64,000 nt of DNA from G963677085 sp963677085 (lineage in GTDB: Bacteria > Planctomycetota > Planctomycetia > Pirellulales > Thermoguttaceae): contig CAXXFH010000002.1 in assembly GCA_963677085.2 (NCBI GenBank), positions 124,001-188,000 of the forward strand, given 5' to 3'. The translations under genes and the position numbers were made by a program. Position 1 is the stretch's first letter, and each line of letters opens with the position of its first letter. The notes beneath the pieces were generated by a model that worked only from the letters and a program-made list of their open reading frames with translations, made no database searches and was not told the origin of the DNA. This document shows, piece after piece, positions 46,101-52,602 of this stretch.

Positions 46101-48082
46101 GTCAGTTGGACTACGGCGACGCGCCGGCCAGTTACGATACGCTGCTCGACGACAATGGGGCACGTCATGTGACCGGATCGGGTGTTTATCTGGGTGAACG
46201 CGTCGATGCGGAAGGCGACGGCCGACCGAATCTCCAGGCCACCGGCGACGATACCTGGACATCGGACGACGAAGACGGCATTGTCTTCGAAACCGCGTTG
46301 GTTCCGGGTGAGATCGCCCGTCTGAGTGTCACGGCTTCCACGGGGGGGTATCTCAACGCATGGTTGGACTTCAACAGCGACGGGACATTTGCGGATTACG
46401 ATGTGCTCAACGTCCCTGAGTCGCAAAAACACCGGGAGAAGGACGAGCAGATCGCGTGGAGCACCAGCAGCGATGGTTCCAACGCTGTGGAAAACATCTG
46501 GATTGAGGCCGGCACGACCGAGCTTTACTTCCTGGTGCCTGAGGATGCCGTGGTAGATGGAAGCTACGCCCGTTTCCGCTTCAGCAGTGAAGGAAACTTG
46601 ACGTTCATCGGCAATGCCGCAGACGGCGAAGTGGAAGACTACGCTGTGACCATCAGTCCGATTGCCCAGGTTGTGGACAACGAACTCCACTTGGTCGGCA
46701 CCGACGGCGACGACACGTTCGAGTTCACCGCCGGGGCGACGGCGGCCGATTGGGTTGTGAAGGTCAACGGTGTCGAGCAGATCTTCCCCGACACGGTCGA
46801 GCAGATCTTCTTCGACGGTCGCGAGGGCAACGATCAGGTGACGTTGATCGGCACCGCCGGTGCCGACACGGCGGTGCTCGAAGCGACGGCTGCGGAACTC
46901 AGTGGCAGTGGCTATGCCGTGTTCACGACGAACGTCGAAAACCCGACCGTTTACGGCCGGGCCGGCGAGGACACGATCACCTTCTACGACAACGCCGGCC
47001 GCAACCAGTTCGTCGCCGGGCGTGGATTTGCCGGCTACCTGACCGGGTTCGCCGGCGAGTTGCGGAGCTACGAGTTCGAGCTGGTCACGGCCTATGCTGG
47101 CGACGGCATCGACGAGGCGAAGCTTTACGACTCGGCGGGCGACGACGTCTTCGTCAGCGACCCGAACGTTTCGGTGCTGACCGGCGGTGGGATGACGATC
47201 ACGGTTCACGACTTCCAGGGTGTTCACGCCTATGCCACCCTGGGCGGCGTCGACAAGGCCTACTTCACCGACACGGCGCTGGACGACCAGGTGATCGGCA
47301 CCCACGAGTACGCCATCATGTGGAGCCCGAACTACGAGCAGGGGGTGTTCAACCGCTCGAAGTTCTTCGAGGAGTCGTACGCGGTCAGCAGCCACGGCGG
47401 CGCCGACATCGTGAAGTTCTACGACGGCCCGGGCGACGACGCCTTCGTGGCCGACGAGCACGAGGCCTCGTTCACCTGCGTGAACAAGTACACCACGTCG
47501 TCGGTTTTCGTGGAGGATTTCGTCGGCGTGCACGCCTTCGCGAGCACGGGCACCGGCTACGACACGGCCACGTTCTACGACTCGACGGGCAACGACGAGT
47601 ACTACAGCGACGCGGTGCAAGCGGCGTTGTGGAACACGACGGCCGGCTGGTACAACCGGGCGAAGTTCTTCGAGCGGACCGACGCCTACGCCACCGCCGG
47701 CGGCACGGACAAGGCGACGCTGGTCGATTCGACGTTCGACGACAACCTGCTGTTGGACGCCAACTCGCTGACGATCTACGGTGCCGACAACGGCCACCAC
47801 TTCGGCACGTCGTTCCGCAACCGGATCGAACTGTTCGACACGGTGTACGCCAAATCGATCGGCGGCACCGACGTGCTCGAGTTGGAGGATTCCAACGGCG
47901 CCGACACGTTGGAGGCGACCGGCCACCAACTGAGCTTCTTCTCGGCCGAGCACAACCTGGACTACGTCCTGGAAGACATCGCCCAAACGACGGCCAAAAC
48001 CGACGACAACAACACCGACACCCGCAAGGTGCTCGATTACCTGTTCGATATCGACTTTGAAGGGAATTGGAAAAACCTGTAA
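40103..48082 (+). CDS. Giant secreted multidomain protein, C-terminal part (GEVED, Calx-beta, propeller)
   Basis: This frame continues the previous one: with one extra T at 40,100 the join reads VSGFLMPNVAG, and 6,324 residues would be continuous. As it stands an ATG (40103-40105) overlaps the TGA of the first frame (TGATG), so restarting is possible, but the product would lack an export signal. Contents: two FEF-type modules; a short beta-helix (41.4-42 kb); an Ig-like domain; three GEVED domains (42.6-44.1 kb, each ending GEVEDY); an SdrD_B-like domain (WKFNDLNGDGIW); half of a Calx-beta domain; eight propeller repeats (44.76-45.95 kb); the other Calx-beta half; a fourth GEVED domain; and C-terminal repeats of the type FYDS.G.D.FV (46.7-48 kb). 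It is probably an adhesive or cell-surface protein. Confidence 0.82.
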   Translation: MPNVAGQAIEDGSYFDVTDTHGNTVRFEFDKNNSLVNPTAVAVEISDTMLSGEVANVIEAAINDEVTAGSLVDVVADALDSADYPTTAPAQEEPFEYENRVMLHGALSVGQSAEQPFRDDSRADDPALADWVLGIQGNGSGVTTGVPVPITQGMSAEDVAEVIGDVLDDFFSAADVTGLYTSCKVAGDVVQIIGHEVTDSGVLPFNDAMASDLALENPIEKSWLIDRFRSNLRGQNNNYEGFYIDDIIIGFAERGEMVTSSTPDTTFVAQSFNPLLENSVGSYQLEIRRGSDYGLKPVPFSPPDWVGLLDAFDTNERLNHSVTLIAPKVDEIQHGMTFALSDGVNEVTFEFIAENIGGGGINGVPIVFGGWESPGELANLIAVAINAASGFDVYASSIETSERIDLFNLANYSVDEDVFGVIVADQDGLGESTGDENSERDQGYLIIESNTISYSAGYGIVVDAGARDTDANWAHPSSAAPLSVTNVDQLVPGIMIQNNVLNQGGSGGILFSGDTQPDGQPTAAVPFGRIVNNTIYGRGSTTTTEYGIKVEENAGPTLLNNIVANVTVGIGVDDSSLSTTVIGSTLYKDIYNNQYAVNTDTNTAIDPGEFPLMLDSDDPLFVNAAAGNFYLDADSLAIDSSVDSLQERESLAVVLDPMGLDPSPILAPERDLYGQLRVDDPGISPPVGMGTLVYKDRGAIDRVDRDGPTARLINPEDDDAAGLDHNSAAHDVAVTGQTLFEFTIELSDTGGVGIDDSTVYSQQVEVYRDDVLLVEEFDYLYQYDAVNDCIHLFPAAGIWQEGYIYTIKLNNDPETGIRDLANNPLEANRSDGEVRFEIALAAVDFGDAPDPTYPSTLDNDGARHVILGGYYLGSGVSGENDTRQNALAGGDSFDDGVVFDAGLWAGHASALTVTASREGKLDAWIDFNGDGVWDVDEKVFDSIDLVAGENTLSIDVPSTAAIGWTFGRFRFSAEGGLDVTGEANNGEVEDYRIRVVDVYEDYGDAPAPFPTMLADGGASHAIGGPLYLGQGVDFEFDGQPNSAATGDDSDGNDDEDGVRFVTPPVSGADAEVVVTASVAGGYLNAWVDFNLDGDWDDAGEQIFDGVALAAGDNSLTFSVPATMQEGDQPYARFRVSSDQNLGYSGAAADGEVEDYRLSIVSVPEDFGDAPMPYPTTLINSGARHTIVAGFHLGASVDYEVDGQPNATATGDDVTDNDDEDGVVFSGNLIPQTEVTVTVSTVNTSADLSEGYLNVWIDFNRDGDWDDAGEHVFVDQLLDNNASTDLALNVPADVVAGETFARFRYSHTAGLSYNGPASSEDAPDGEVEDYQVTIEVGDASISGWKFNDLNGDGIWNSNAGTREPGLAGVTVFLDANANGVHDTGEPTTVTTEDDPATLNVDETGYYEFAGLFAGQYRVYEVIPETWDPSDWIQTTPTMETDSLPTGVTVGQYTDAGQDRYYYAVDLEAGTTLEDMNFGNLQQGHITITDVAIAEGNEGTTEVTITIELTDAFYAPIEVTYATADGLGANAATVADNDYVPASGTIEFNPVGTPSPTWDVLTLTSNSTNDYDYHVSGSLVVWEEYDGADWEIYLYDHEKFLELQQEDAFTTPADATVRVTVNNGYDRHVAVAGDKVVWAGQGGDGDYEIFLFDYGQYKAAGDSAVVNNFVDQLTNNTYDDMNPEVSDLGITWWADMPTDQEIFYYDFAAAAANSSYKAVNISNNATDDFEPRISGDRVVWHGYNTTTNPKDENLEIFFYDANTGVTQQLTSNSSEDRRPRIDGDQIVWQGKVGEDWEIFRYDIAAAASNTAYQPVNISNHDGDDINPEVSGGQVVWQGYVTDYIFVGYEQSDYEIFLYDVEVADAVGSYEAVQVTDNAVTDEMPRIEGNRLVWRNYTADDWDVMYAEIGALFGESNVSDSTAYDWPAQVSDSLIVWRSRDSEDYEIMIATQNEPVTTMTFTVLINGDFNVEDDENFLVKLTGATFAEIDSDQAVVWILNDDGQLDYGDAPASYDTLLDDNGARHVTGSGVYLGERVDAEGDGRPNLQATGDDTWTSDDEDGIVFETALVPGEIARLSVTASTGGYLNAWLDFNSDGTFADYDVLNVPESQKHREKDEQIAWSTSSDGSNAVENIWIEAGTTELYFLVPEDAVVDGSYARFRFSSEGNLTFIGNAADGEVEDYAVTISPIAQVVDNELHLVGTDGDDTFEFTAGATAADWVVKVNGVEQIFPDTVEQIFFDGREGNDQVTLIGTAGADTAVLEATAAELSGSGYAVFTTNVENPTVYGRAGEDTITFYDNAGRNQFVAGRGFAGYLTGFAGELRSYEFELVTAYAGDGIDEAKLYDSAGDDVFVSDPNVSVLTGGGMTITVHDFQGVHAYATLGGVDKAYFTDTALDDQVIGTHEYAIMWSPNYEQGVFNRSKFFEESYAVSSHGGADIVKFYDGPGDDAFVADEHEASFTCVNKYTTSSVFVEDFVGVHAFASTGTGYDTATFYDSTGNDEYYSDAVQAALWNTTAGWYNRAKFFERTDAYATAGGTDKATLVDSTFDDNLLLDANSLTIYGADNGHHFGTSFRNRIELFDTVYAKSIGGTDVLELEDSNGADTLEATGHQLSFFSAEHNLDYVLEDIAQTTAKTDDNNTDTRKVLDYLFDIDFEGNWKNL
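44548..46105 (+). other. Calx-beta domain interrupted by an eight-repeat propeller
   Basis: The first half (ITITDVAIAEGNEGTTEVTI to ASGTIEFNP) and the second half (MTFTVLINGDFNVEDDENFL to VVWILNDDG) are separated by about 400 residues. The insert has eight blades with a VVW ... EI.LYD pattern: VVWEEYDGADWEIYLYD, VVWAGQ, ITWWAD, VVWHGY, IVWQGK, VVWQGY, LVWRNY and LIVWRSR. The layout implies a domain inserted in a loop of the Calx-beta fold. Confidence 0.65.
46665..48060 (+). repeat. C-terminal repeat array in the giant protein
   Basis: Repeats of about 65-75 residues with cores like ITFYDNAGRNQFVA, AKLYDSAGDDVFVS, VKFYDGPGDDAFVA, ATFYDSTGNDEYYS and ATLVDSTFDDNLLL. They recall hemolysin-type or planctomycete C-terminal repeats but lack the strict GGxGxDxLx calcium motif. 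Confidence 0.6.
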
Positions 48083-48465
48083 CCTACCTGCCGAAGTTGG
48101 GTAGTCTGAGAGGAGTGTCTCGCGATCGTAGTCGTTTCGTCTGCGAAAGAGGGACGGCAGATTGCCGAGCAGTTACGAGAGTCTAATGTCGGCCGCGGTA
48201 AGCCTTGCTTGCCGCGGCCGGCACATTTTTGTGATGGATTGGTTCCGCATTTTTGGGCCTTCAAAAGAATGCTTTCTCGGTGTGCTTTCGTGAGCGACCA
48301 TGGCGGGTGTGATTTTGTCTGGCTACGGTGGTACCGGTTCGGTTGGCGGTCCTGCCATCCTGTGACCAAGTCGACTTGCTCGGCCTTGGCTTTCCCAGTA
48401 GGATGATTCCCTTGCCTTGAACTGGGGCGTCGTCTGCGTTTTGCAGCCGGTAGGGGATGTTGCTT
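48083..48465. other. Intergenic region before the cyclo-ligase gene
   Basis: It contains the strong terminator listed next and 235 more bases with no convincing gene. In gamma-proteobacteria 6S RNA precedes this gene family; no clear 6S structure was recognised here. Confidence 0.45.
48190..48230 (+). terminator. Rho-independent terminator of the giant gene
   Basis: CGGCCGCGGTAAGC pairs with GCTTGCCGCGGCCG across a CTT loop (48190-48220), with one G-T pair, followed shortly by TTTTT (48226-48230). About 110 bases past the stop of the giant reading frame. Confidence 0.75.
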
Positions 48466-49071
48466 ATGTCGAATGGACTTACCGAAATTCGCCAGGCGAA
48501 ACAAGAACTTCGGGAGCGGGTGCGTGCGGAACGTCGTGCGCAGGCGGACAAGGACCGGCTCAGCGAGCGGATATGCCGTCGTTTGGCTGGGTTGCCGGAA
48601 TACGAGCAAGCGGCTACGGTCTTGTTCTTTGTGGGGGTGCGTAACGAAGTCCGCACCCAGCCATTCCTTATCGAGGCGTGCCGTAGCGGGAAGCGTGTGG
48701 TGGTGCCCTACTGTGTGAATGGGTTGTTGCAGTTGTTTCGCTTGCGTGAAGTCGAGGAACTCGCTCCCGGCACGTTTGGGGTGTTGGAGCCGCGCGCGGA
48801 GCTTCGGAACTTGCCCGAGCGCGAAGTCGACGTGGCCGAGGTCGACCTGATCGTAGTACCGGGTCTAGCCTTTGACCTGGGCGGTGGACGCATCGGCTAC
48901 GGCAAAGGCTACTACGATCGGTTGTTGCACCAATCTCGCTGTGATACGCGATTCGTAGCCCTAGCTTTTCAATGTCAAGTGATCGGCGAAATCCCGATGA
49001 CCGATCACGACGTCTTCATGCATCGGATCGTCACGGAAGAGGCCGTTTACGATTGCGGGGTGGCGTCGTAA
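48466..49071 (+). CDS. 5-formyltetrahydrofolate cyclo-ligase family protein
   Basis: Converts 5-formyl-THF to 5,10-methenyl-THF with ATP, clearing an inhibitory folate. About 201 residues, normal for the family. QAKQELRERVRAERRAQ at the N-terminus, RVVVPYCVNG, EVDLIVVPGLAFDLGGGRIGYGKGYYDRLL (the signature) and the C-terminal VIGEIPMTDHDV are all as expected. The start at 48466 is preferred to 48457 because the purine tract TAGGGG lies at normal spacing only to the second ATG. It is a single gene, following the giant protein's terminator. Confidence 0.88.
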   Translation: MSNGLTEIRQAKQELRERVRAERRAQADKDRLSERICRRLAGLPEYEQAATVLFFVGVRNEVRTQPFLIEACRSGKRVVVPYCVNGLLQLFRLREVEELAPGTFGVLEPRAELRNLPEREVDVAEVDLIVVPGLAFDLGGGRIGYGKGYYDRLLHQSRCDTRFVALAFQCQVIGEIPMTDHDVFMHRIVTEEAVYDCGVAS

Positions 49072-49108
49072 GAATACGACCTCAAGGGGGCCGTCGCGGT
49101 GGACGACT

Positions 49109-49981
49109 TCAGTCATCGGGCCGATGGGTCGTGAGAAACGCCTGGGGAGTGTCTCCTACCAGGCGCCGGAAGATGCGATAGAAGTGGCTCAAGTCGCCAA
49201 AGCCGGCTTCCAGTGCCGAACTGAGGATATCGCCGCGTTCCAGTAACCGTCGCTTCGCAAATTCTATGCGGCGATGGTTGATGTATTGGGTCACCGTCAT
49301 GCCCTTGTGTTGCCGGAAACGATCGGTGTACGCTCGATACGACATGCCAGCCTGTTCCGCTAGGTGCTCAACGCGGATTGTCTCGGGGAAGTGATCGTCG
49401 AGGTAGGCGATGCTGGCGAGAAACGCTTCGGATAGTTGCGGTGTCGGTCGCGGCGTGTTGCGTTGAAGGTCGCGCCACACGAGGGTGAGCATGTGGATGG
49501 CCAGCGCGAAGACAACGGCGTCGCGGGCGGGGCGATCGTGTCCCAACTCTAAAATGATGGCCCGAAATAGCCGGCGATACTCACCAAAATGGTATGGGTT
49601 GGCGGCCTCCAGGCGGTGGTATGCTGGCCAAGTATTAAGAAGCTCGGCCCATAGACGGCCTACGCTTGTGGGCTGCTGCATCGCTTGATCGCCGATACAA
49701 AGCACACTGAGCGTCATTGGCGTGCCGCGATGATCGGCAAAGCGATGTAGGTCGTTGGGCGGGACTCGCACCAGGACGCCGGGGGCCAACGGGCAAACGA
49801 CGCCCTCGCGAAGCACCTCCCCTTGTCCCTTTTCGATCAGGCAAATCTTGTCGAATGGGTGCCGCATGTAGGGCATGTGGAAGGTGGGCGCATGGTGGCT
49901 CGTCAGGGCCGAAATGCCAAACGGCGGCATGGTCACGCGGACTGGAGTGCTACGCGGGTGGCCATTCATGATGTTCGCCAT
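49109..49981 (-). CDS. AraC-family transcriptional regulator
   Basis: A protein of 290 residues. The N-terminal part (residues 15-110) is an AraC-type cupin (FDKICLIEKGQGEVLREGVVCPL, APGVLVRVPPNDLHRF) that may bind a sugar. The C-terminus has two helix-turn-helices: IRVEHLAEQAGMSYRAYTDRF and ILSSALEAGFGDLSHFYRIFRRLVG. ATG 49981 is used; AAAGG precedes it by eight bases, and the longer frame to 50065 has no such signal. It is divergent from the URO-D-like and Gfo/Idh/MocA genes, which it may control. Confidence 0.85.
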   Translation of the reverse strand: MANIMNGHPRSTPVRVTMPPFGISALTSHHAPTFHMPYMRHPFDKICLIEKGQGEVLREGVVCPLAPGVLVRVPPNDLHRFADHRGTPMTLSVLCIGDQAMQQPTSVGRLWAELLNTWPAYHRLEAANPYHFGEYRRLFRAIILELGHDRPARDAVVFALAIHMLTLVWRDLQRNTPRPTPQLSEAFLASIAYLDDHFPETIRVEHLAEQAGMSYRAYTDRFRQHKGMTVTQYINHRRIEFAKRRLLERGDILSSALEAGFGDLSHFYRIFRRLVGDTPQAFLTTHRPDD

Positions 49982-50139
49982 GCTACGCCTTTCGTGCCGA
50001 AAGTGCAAATGTCGTTTTCTGTAGACGTCTACTGCCGGATCGGCAAATCGCGCCGAAATAGCCAAGACAGGCGGGGGCCGTTTGGGCTAGCGTAGGGTGG
50101 TTTACGACTGCCTGCCCCGTTTCGCCCTGGTACCCTGGC

Positions 50140-51102
50140 ATGGACATCTCTCCGTCGGTCTACGAACACGCCGCGTTTCTGATCGGCAAGACGCCCTGGG
50201 AAGTCTCCCGCGACGGCGACCTCATCTTCGAGGCGCACCGCGAGGCGTATCGAATGTATCGCCACACGCCGATCGTCTTGGGCATCGACATCTACAATCT
50301 CGAGGCAGAAGCCTACGGGGCCGCGGTCGAGGAGCCCTCGGGCATCGGCATTCCGGGCATCACCCGGCCAATCGTCTCGTCGGTGGAGGATTTAATACGC
50401 GTGCGGCCACTCGACGCGACATGCGACGGCCGCATTCCCATGTTGCTCGCCGTGGCGGGCCGGCTTGCACGGGAGTTGCCCGAGGCCGACATCCGGATAC
50501 CGGTCAGTGGCCCGTTCTCGATTGCGAGTAACTTGGTCGGTTTCGAACGGCTACTCTACGAGGTGGCCGTGGAACCGCAACAGGTGGCCGACGCGTTGAT
50601 GCACTTGGTCGACGGCCAAGTGGCGTTCGCAGAGGCGATCGCCCGAGCGGGTGTTGACGTGGCCTTTTTCGAGTCGGCCGCCTGCCCTCCCCTGCTTTCG
50701 CCGGCGCTGTTTCGCCGTGTTGAACTCCCCGCGCTGAAGGCCGTAATGCAGCGGATTGGCCAAGTGATTGGGCATCCGGTGCCCTGTATCATTGGCGGCA
50801 ACACCGAACCGATTCTGGACGCAATGCTGGAAACCGGCAGCAGCTATGTGATTTGTCCTTTCGAGACGGATCAAGTAGCCTTCATGAAGAAGGTATGGGA
50901 TCGGACCGACGTTCGAATTCGCGTCAATTGTGATTTGGAGTTGATTTCCCGCGCGTCGTGGGAGGAGATTCGCGCCGATGCCGATCGGGTTATCGACCTT
51001 GTGCGAGGACGCGAGAACGTTTGCCTGGGCACGGGTGCCCTGCCCTACGAAACGCCTCCGGGCAACGTGCTACGCCTTATGGAGTACGTTCAGCAGCAGT
51101 GA
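50140..51102 (+). CDS. Uroporphyrinogen decarboxylase (URO-D) superfamily protein
   Basis: A protein of 320 residues with a URO-D/MtaA-like TIM barrel: IPVSGPFSIASNLVGFERLL, FFESAACPPLLSPALFRRV, VPCIIGGNTEPILDAMLETGS and VCLGTGALPYETPPGNVLRL. In planctomycetes many URO-D-like genes accompany sugar-catabolic clusters and are not hemE. This one lacks the usual HemE N-terminal motif and sits between a divergent AraC gene and a Gfo/Idh/MocA oxidoreductase. It may act on a methylated or decarboxylatable substrate; this is inference. Confidence 0.7.
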   Translation: MDISPSVYEHAAFLIGKTPWEVSRDGDLIFEAHREAYRMYRHTPIVLGIDIYNLEAEAYGAAVEEPSGIGIPGITRPIVSSVEDLIRVRPLDATCDGRIPMLLAVAGRLARELPEADIRIPVSGPFSIASNLVGFERLLYEVAVEPQQVADALMHLVDGQVAFAEAIARAGVDVAFFESAACPPLLSPALFRRVELPALKAVMQRIGQVIGHPVPCIIGGNTEPILDAMLETGSSYVICPFETDQVAFMKKVWDRTDVRIRVNCDLELISRASWEEIRADADRVIDLVRGRENVCLGTGALPYETPPGNVLRLMEYVQQQ

Positions 51103-51217
51103 GGTTGTTGATCGTCACGTTTGACTCAGAGCATGGGAACCAGAAGCCGGGATGATCAAGTTAACCAAAGGTTGTCCGTTTTCCGCTTTCATCCTAGACA
51201 ACAAGGAGTATCCACTT

Positions 51218-52558
51218 ATGGCTCGCAATCTTTCCCGTCGCCAATTGTTGAAAAGCTCCCTGGTTGCTGCGGTTGCCTCGCCGTTGGTCGTTAGGGCGTC
51301 GGCCTTAGGGTTTGACGGAACCGCGGCAGCGAGCGAACGGGTGACGATGGGGTTCATCGGGTGTGGGCGGCAATGCTACTACAAGAACATTTCCTTGTTC
51401 GTCCGTACCCAAGGGGTTCAGGCGTTGGCCGTTTGCGACGTCGACTCGTGGCGACTGGATAATGCCGCCGAGCAAGTCAAGAAACAATACGACTCGGGAA
51501 AGGCTACGGGGGCGTTTTCGCAGGTCAAAAAGTACGTCGACTACGAAGATCTGCTCGCTCGTGACGACATCGACGCGGTAATGATCTCCACACCCGACCA
51601 CTGGCACACGACCATGGCGCTCAAGGCGATGCAGTCGGGGAAGGACGTGGCCTTGGAAAAACCGATTACGCGCACGATTCGCGAAGGGCAGCAGCTCGTC
51701 GAAGCGGCGCGGAAATACCAGCGGGTGTTTCGGGTCGACAGTGAATTTCGCAGCGGCCGTCCGGCCCATCGAGCGACGTCGTTGGTCCGCAACGGATACA
51801 TCGGCAAAGTTAACCGCGTGGTAGTCTGCGTACCTCAGACCGATGTGCCCTGTCCGCCACAGCCTGAAATGCCGGTCCCGAAGCAACTCGATTACGAGCG
51901 GTGGCAGGGCCCGGCACCGCGAGCCGCTTACACCGAAAAACGAGTGCATCCGCCCGAGTCGTACGACCGGCCGGGTTGGATGCGCCACCTCTTCTATTGC
52001 GATGGAATGATCAACAATTGGGGTTCGCACCTCAATAACGGTGCTATGTGGGCGACCGGTAGAGAACGGACCGGGCCTGTGTCGATCGAGGGTACGGGCC
52101 GATATCCCGGCGCGGACAGCTTCTGGAACGTGCTGCTGAAGTTCGATATCAAATACCGATTTGCCGACGGTCTGGAGTGGATCTACCGCACCGAGAAACC
52201 GTATTTTCTGATCGAAGGCGATGAAGGTTGGGTACGAGCCGGCTTCAGTGAGTTCGATACGGAGCCCAAGTCGCTGTTGACTCTGAAGCTCAAGCCGGAA
52301 GATCAGCAGTTTCCACTGAAGAGCGAAAAACAGGATTTCGTCGATTGCGTAAGGAGTCGTCGGGAGACGTTGGAACCGGCCGAAGTGGGCCACCGTGTTA
52401 CTTCGCTGGGGCATTTGGGACACATCAGCATCCAACTCGGACAGAAATTGCAGTGGAACCCCGACGCGGAACGTTTTGTCGGCAACGATCGGGCGAACGA
52501 GATGCTCGACAAGACGATTACTACGCCAGTTCACAATAAATCGGGTATTGCGTCGTGA
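51218..52558 (+). CDS. Tat-exported Gfo/Idh/MocA-family oxidoreductase
   Basis: A protein of 446 residues. A twin-arginine signal (SRRQLLKSSLVAAVASPLVV) precedes the Rossmann start VTMGFIGCGRQCYYKN. Further family markers are VCDVDSW, MISTPDHWHTTMALKAMQSGKDVALEKPIT (the EKP sugar-site motif), and SEFRSGRP. Such proteins are very common in Planctomycetes and act on sugars or inositol derivatives, probably in the periplasm after NAD(P) is bound in the cytosol. AAGGAG lies nine bases before the ATG at 51218; the longer frame to 51152 is less likely. Confidence 0.88.
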   Translation: MARNLSRRQLLKSSLVAAVASPLVVRASALGFDGTAAASERVTMGFIGCGRQCYYKNISLFVRTQGVQALAVCDVDSWRLDNAAEQVKKQYDSGKATGAFSQVKKYVDYEDLLARDDIDAVMISTPDHWHTTMALKAMQSGKDVALEKPITRTIREGQQLVEAARKYQRVFRVDSEFRSGRPAHRATSLVRNGYIGKVNRVVVCVPQTDVPCPPQPEMPVPKQLDYERWQGPAPRAAYTEKRVHPPESYDRPGWMRHLFYCDGMINNWGSHLNNGAMWATGRERTGPVSIEGTGRYPGADSFWNVLLKFDIKYRFADGLEWIYRTEKPYFLIEGDEGWVRAGFSEFDTEPKSLLTLKLKPEDQQFPLKSEKQDFVDCVRSRRETLEPAEVGHRVTSLGHLGHISIQLGQKLQWNPDAERFVGNDRANEMLDKTITTPVHNKSGIAS

Positions 52559-52602
52559 CCGGTCAGAGTGGGCCGCACGCGGGCCGATTTCCGCGAAGAA
52601 CC

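Noticed and set aside
44537..47986. 1,149-codon minus-strand frame
   Set aside because: Antisense shadow as above; low-complexity Val/Arg/Asp pattern with no domain.
46665..48060. Calling the C-terminal repeats RTX calcium-binding repeats
   Set aside because: The strict GGxGxDxLx nonapeptide is absent; only an acidic, repeat-like resemblance is present.
50140..51102. Calling the URO-D-like gene hemE
   Set aside because: Sequence lacks recognisable HemE signature regions and the neighbours are not haem genes.
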